Assembly (NCBI GenBank): GCA_028565635.1
Contig: JAOXYB010053312.1
Location: forward strand, 1 to 11,420
DNA from: Phoronis ovalis
Taxonomy: Eukaryota > Phoronida > Phoronidae
Direction of reading: 5' to 3'
Length of the DNA stretch: 11,420 bases
Shown here: positions 9,801 through 11,420 of the stretch, piece by piece
Layout of the letters: every line of letters starts with the position of its first letter
Position numbering within the stretch: the first letter of the stretch is position 1
Position numbers and translations under genes: made by a program
Notes under the pieces: model-generated
What the model was told of the DNA's origin: nothing
Databases searched by the model: none
The model's input: the letters and a program-made list of their open reading frames with translations, nothing else

Positions 9801-11204
9801 ATATTTGTTCATGCTCTACTTGGTGCAAATAGTTTTGGGTGTATATGTTTGCCAATTCTTGTGGAGATGCGTGAAGCTGTAGCAGAGTCCTTCTTATTTG
9901 AGAATCTAGAATGTAGGACCATGATAGAGATTTTTTTTGATTTATTTGAAAGTTTTTTTAAAAATGCATGGGAAAAAGCTAGACATCTTGTCACTGTTTT
10001 TTTAAACTGTGTAGCTAGTGATAAGTTGTGGACATTGGTGTGTACACTAGAGCAGTATGATTTGTCTGACAGATTTGAAATACTCACGGGCAAGTCTGAG
10101 CACTGCAAGTGGAAGTTTGGATGTGTCAAAGAGCTCCAGAGTAAGTTCCAGGATTCCAATTTGAAATTCTTGTTTCGACTTAGCATTTTTATTGGTCTTG
10201 GACTTTTAGCATTAGCGTATGACAGAAGAGATGCTGTTGTTTTAGATATTTTTTCAAAGATATTGGCTGAAATAAAAATTTGGACAGTTGGTATAGGACA
10301 TAATAATAATAATCGAATAAGAACTGAATTGGACAAGATTGCATGGATACTTTTGGTTTTATTTTCTAAGCAGCTGATATACTTTAAGTTTTATGAGGAG
10401 GCAAAAACATGCTTAAAGCATGTGGTTGGTATTAAATTGATAGACAGCAGTCATGGAGAAAATATAACTCATGACAAATGGCAAAACCTTTGCCTCTATC
10501 TGCAAACAGTTGCAGATATCTTCTTACAAGTTATCAAAATCTCACTTGGTGAAGTTGATTCATCCTTAGTAATCAACTTAACAAGTGAATTGCTCCCAAG
10601 ACTACATATTTATGGACAGAGTGGTTTTTTGGATGCCCTTAATGCAGAAGGTGATGACAATTTCGTAAGGTACGTTCTAAAACTTTTGTTTTCGTATGAT
10701 TCTGTTCTAACCCTTATAGACTACCTAAAGGTTGTATTTTCATATGATTCCGTTCTAGCTGTTGTAGGACATGTTTTAATGGAAGCAGGCTACATAAAAG
10801 AAGCCGATGAAATAGTTTCTAAATCTTATACCATAGCTCTCACAAAATTTGGTGAAAATCACTATGCCACATATTCAAGGCAAATTCTTCGTGGTATTCT
10901 TAAATACAGACTGGCGGAAGATGAAATGTCACAAGGTTGGATGACTTTGTCTCAGAATGGGTGCATAAGAATTTTCCCCCATCTCCTTCTTTATCCGACA
11001 TTCATTGCACAGTGTCAGATTTTCGGGAGTGCAATGTTTCTACATGGAAAAACACCTGGAAACAGGAAATATGGGAAGGACTTGTTAGATTTTGTTGTGG
11101 TTATTTATACTTTCTGTTTTGGAAAAGACAGCTATTATGTTAAGAACGTAGCTGGTATCATCAAACAGAACATTAACATATTCACTCCTATCGATCTAGA
11201 CTGA
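3682..11204 (+). CDS. DED-like / NB-ARC / TPR-like death-fold signalling ATPase (three coding exons)
   Basis: Join 3682-3800, 5465-5646 and 8269-11204, giving 1078 residues. Junction phases match (AG|A gives Arg40, G|AT gives Asp101) and every intron has GT...AG ends. Domain order: DED-like death fold about 1-98; NB-ARC about 110-430, with FVDRD 115-119, P-loop GLGGVGKT 143-150, Walker B LLVFD 211-215, sensor HILITSRN 239-246, GFLPLA 297-302 and MHD-equivalent IHRLVQ 419-424; then a long helical C-terminus ending in TPR-like segments. By family knowledge, NB-ARC proteins switch between ADP and ATP states and oligomerise, and the death fold recruits caspases or adaptors; APAF-1 is the best known animal case, with CARD instead of DED. 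I infer a cytosolic immune or cell-death regulator. The start at 3682 has an excellent GCCATGG context. No signal peptide or membrane segment is evident. Confidence 0.75.
3830..4200 (+). repeat. Degenerate tandem array with GGGGTATA core in intron 2
   Basis: The core GGGGTATAT(A/T)TTT or a variant recurs about every 30-45 bases: GGGGTATATAG near 3898, GGGGTATATATTTC near 3934, GGGGTATATTTTTCAG near 3965, GAGGTATATTTTTAG near 4026, GGGGTATGTTTTTAG near 4059, GGGATATGG near 4091, GGCGTATTTTTT near 4122, GGGTGTTTTT near 4154, GGGGTATGTTC near 4182. Divergence between units is high. Open frames across it are by-products of the repeat. Several unit fragments look like the reverse complement of the array at 1-380. 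Confidence 0.65.
4201..5464. other. Remainder of intron 2
   Basis: No gene or RNA recognised. Minor structure: TGCTAGA repeated at 4581, 4597 and 4615 (16-18 base period), a (TA)n microsatellite at 4926-4953, and a near-palindrome ACCTGTTACAGGT around 5140-5152. The 3' end carries the pyrimidine tract and TTAG acceptor at 5464. Confidence 0.5.
4926..4953. repeat. (TA)n microsatellite
   Basis: An almost uninterrupted run of alternating T and A within intron 2, with no sign of function. Confidence 0.8.
5465..5646 (+). CDS. Coding exon: C-terminal half of DED-like domain
   Basis: The acceptor ATTTCATTTTTAG ends at 5464 and the donor is GCTGCAG|GTATGA. It encodes residues 41-100, starting PAVMEHIKDFQDLVAKLETKG and ending NLIHEWELKLNAA. 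DFQDLVAKLETKGY fits DED helix 3-4 ('hDLhxxLExKG'), YDKLIYLFKTANLQTIVNLI fits helices 5-6. The canonical RxDL motif of helix 6 would fall at TANL, so its charged residues are missing. If the intron were not removed, translation would stop at 5661-5663. Confidence 0.7.
5647..6380. other. 5' part of intron 3, no gene recognised
   Basis: Starts at the GTATGA donor. Open frames on the minus strand at 5701-5907 and 5948-6136 have no recognisable motif or splice context. A loose inverted pair, ACTGGCACCA near 5914 and TGGTACCAGT near 5965, is too short to call. Confidence 0.4.
6386..7550. repeat. Dispersed ancient repeat units with TTCATATTTGATA core
   Basis: TTTCATATTTGATATAAGGT at 6386, CTTCATATTTGATACAGAGT at 6499 and CTTTATATTTGGCAGAGAGT at 7526 share a core followed by TAAATA or TAACTA and a GGTCA or GTCAA motif. 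The first two are 113 bases apart and could be tandem. They look like decayed copies of a short interspersed repeat common in intron 3. Confidence 0.45.
6768..7095 (+). repeat. AGGTCA-rich degenerate repeat
   Basis: AGGTCA occurs at 6768, 6776, 6831, 6931, 7006 and 7016, with GGGTCA at 6942 and TGGTCA near 6820, 7034 and 7081, all on the plus strand. Two pairs form nuclear-receptor-style direct repeats: spacing 2 at 6768-6781 and spacing 4 at 7006-7021, the latter continued by AAGGGTA (DR1-like). Similar AGGTCA-rich repeats are widespread in marine invertebrate genomes as far as I recall, so repeat origin is the simpler reading and receptor binding is speculative. Confidence 0.5.
7370..7830 (+). 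repeat. Diverged direct-repeat pair (GACTTTAAGAAGTGGGTCAA family)
   Basis: The segment from about 7376 (CATAGGGTGGTTGGCA, later ATGACTTTAAGAAGTGGGTC) is repeated in diverged form from about 7706 (TATAGGCTGGTGGGTG, later ATGACCTTGAAAAGTGGGTT). Upstream of each copy an AAGACGAAA block followed by ACAAT is shared (about 7330 and 7660). The copies are about 330 bases apart and match at many but not all positions. They look like two old insertions of one interspersed repeat. The minus-strand open frame across 7242-7487 falls in this repeat and is not called as a gene. Confidence 0.45.
7924..7983. repeat. Perfectly spaced hairpin (21-base arms)
   Basis: The arm at 7924-7944 (CAATTGGAAAGTTATAATGG plus G) pairs with 7963-7983; 18 of 21 positions are complementary, mismatches being transitions that could form G-U pairs in RNA on one strand. 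The loop is 18 bases (7945-7962). It may be the core of a small MITE or an intronic RNA hairpin; no other evidence favours either. Confidence 0.5.
8269..11204 (+). CDS. Large coding exon: NB-ARC ATPase, winged helix and TPR-like tail
   Basis: The acceptor GTTTTTTTTTACAG ends at 8268 and the exon runs to TGA at 11202-11204, encoding residues 101-1078 in one piece. P-loop Lys149 is encoded at 8412-8414, Walker B Asp215 near 8610, and the MHD-type His420 at 9225-9227. The segment WYLSFQQI (350-357) and CAYVAPDCIPLELF match the NB-ARC winged-helix pattern. The remaining ~650 residues are helical without membrane segments; GYIKEADEIV...KFGENHY (about 941-966) and CFGKDSYYVKNVA (about 1050-1062) resemble kinesin-light-chain-type TPRs, the middle part is unrecognised. 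A 16-residue tandem duplication is present at 908-930. The open frame extends left to 8202, but that is intron sequence. Confidence 0.85.
10689..10757 (+). repeat. In-frame 48-bp tandem duplication in the coding exon
   Basis: TTTTCGTATGATTCTGTTCT at 10688 and TTTTCATATGATTCCGTTCT at 10736 are 48 bases apart. They encode FSYDSVL twice (residues 908-914 and 924-930), a 16-residue period in the helical C-terminal region. The frame is kept and the differences within the best-matching block are silent. Confidence 0.7.
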
Positions 11205-11340
11205 ACACCCAGTTAGTGTGGAAACAGTGTTAAGTATATAGCCTAGGTTTAACTTACAGAAACCGAAAATACAAAATAATTTCCATACATACATACATGC
11301 ATGTACGTGTGTCTGTGTGTGTGTACCCTTACCAAAAAAG
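11205..11340 (+). other. Start of 3' UTR with microsatellites
   Basis: Follows the TGA stop. CATA repeats at about 11284-11297 and an imperfect (GT)n run at about 11305-11323 are visible. GAAACCGAAAAT at 11259-11270 resembles an IRF element. No AATAAA or ATTAAA is seen before the window ends; AATAAT at 11276 is a weak variant. Confidence 0.5.
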
Positions 11341-11348
11341 AAATCTTC

Positions 11349-11420
11349 TGTTAGTATTCGAGAAGTGGTATATCTTAGTATTCGAAGACTTAAATAAGTG
11401 GTTATTTTAGTATTCGAAGA
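11349..11420 (+). repeat. Tandem repeat with TTAGTATTCGA core, cut by window end
   Basis: TTAGTATTCG occurs at 11351-11360, 11375-11384 and 11407-11416. Each copy is followed by a purine-rich AGA/AAGA and the first two by AAGTGGT(A/T)AT before the next copy, with periods of 24 and 32 bases. The array probably continues beyond the window. Confidence 0.65.

Noticed and set aside
9809-10336. Long minus-strand open frame (175 codons) opposite the large exon
   Set aside because: Shadow of the NB-ARC exon; composition follows the sense coding strand and there is no domain.
1-11420. CRISPR array, tRNA or rRNA genes
   Set aside because: No regularly spaced identical repeats, and no cloverleaf or rRNA-like segment could be recognised by eye; the sequence is eukaryotic.

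Overview
The window is eukaryotic nuclear DNA. It is AT-rich, with spliceosomal introns (GT...AG with polypyrimidine tracts), miniature inverted-repeat transposons, degenerate tandem repeats and microsatellites. The main gene combines a death-effector-like fold, an NB-ARC ATPase and a TPR-like tail. That architecture points to an invertebrate animal such as a mollusc, cnidarian, hemichordate or cephalochordate; I cannot pick the phylum from sequence alone.

Left part (1-760): a probable minus-strand gene begins here. Its first coding exon (complement 516-630) has 38 codons and ends at a good splice donor. It is preceded by a promoter-like stretch (664-740) with two tandem YY1-like AAAATGGCGG boxes and a ZNF143/SBF-like box. 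Its putative first intron (1-515) holds a degenerate repeat built on TATACCCTGT. Between this gene and the main gene lies about 1.2 kb of CpG-preserved intergenic DNA without a convincing gene.

Main gene (about 1960-11204, plus strand): a putative noncoding first exon ends at the CAG|GTAAAA donor at 2097/2098. Around it lie an exact match to the vertebrate interferon-stimulated response element consensus (1994-2007) and two CACGTG E-boxes. Three coding exons follow (3682-3800, 5465-5646, 8269-11204), and their phases join exactly. They encode a predicted 1078-residue protein: N-terminal DED-like domain (about 1-98), NB-ARC with complete motifs (about 110-430), and a long helical C-terminus with TPR/kinesin-light-chain-like segments at the end. 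This is the domain logic of an apoptosome- or NLR-type signalling ATPase: a death-fold effector, a nucleotide switch and a helical sensor region. I infer an innate-immune or cell-death role.

Introns: intron 1 carries two adjacent non-autonomous hAT-like elements (2605-3126 and 3160-3425), each flanked by an 8-bp direct repeat. Intron 2 starts with a GGGGTATA tandem array (about 3880-4200) that looks like the inverted counterpart of the repeat at 1-380. Intron 3 contains old dispersed repeats rich in AGGTCA half-sites (DR2, DR4, DR1-like) and a compact hairpin. After the stop codon there are microsatellites and a TTAGTATTCG repeat running off the end. No clear AATAAA polyadenylation signal is seen in the last 216 bases.
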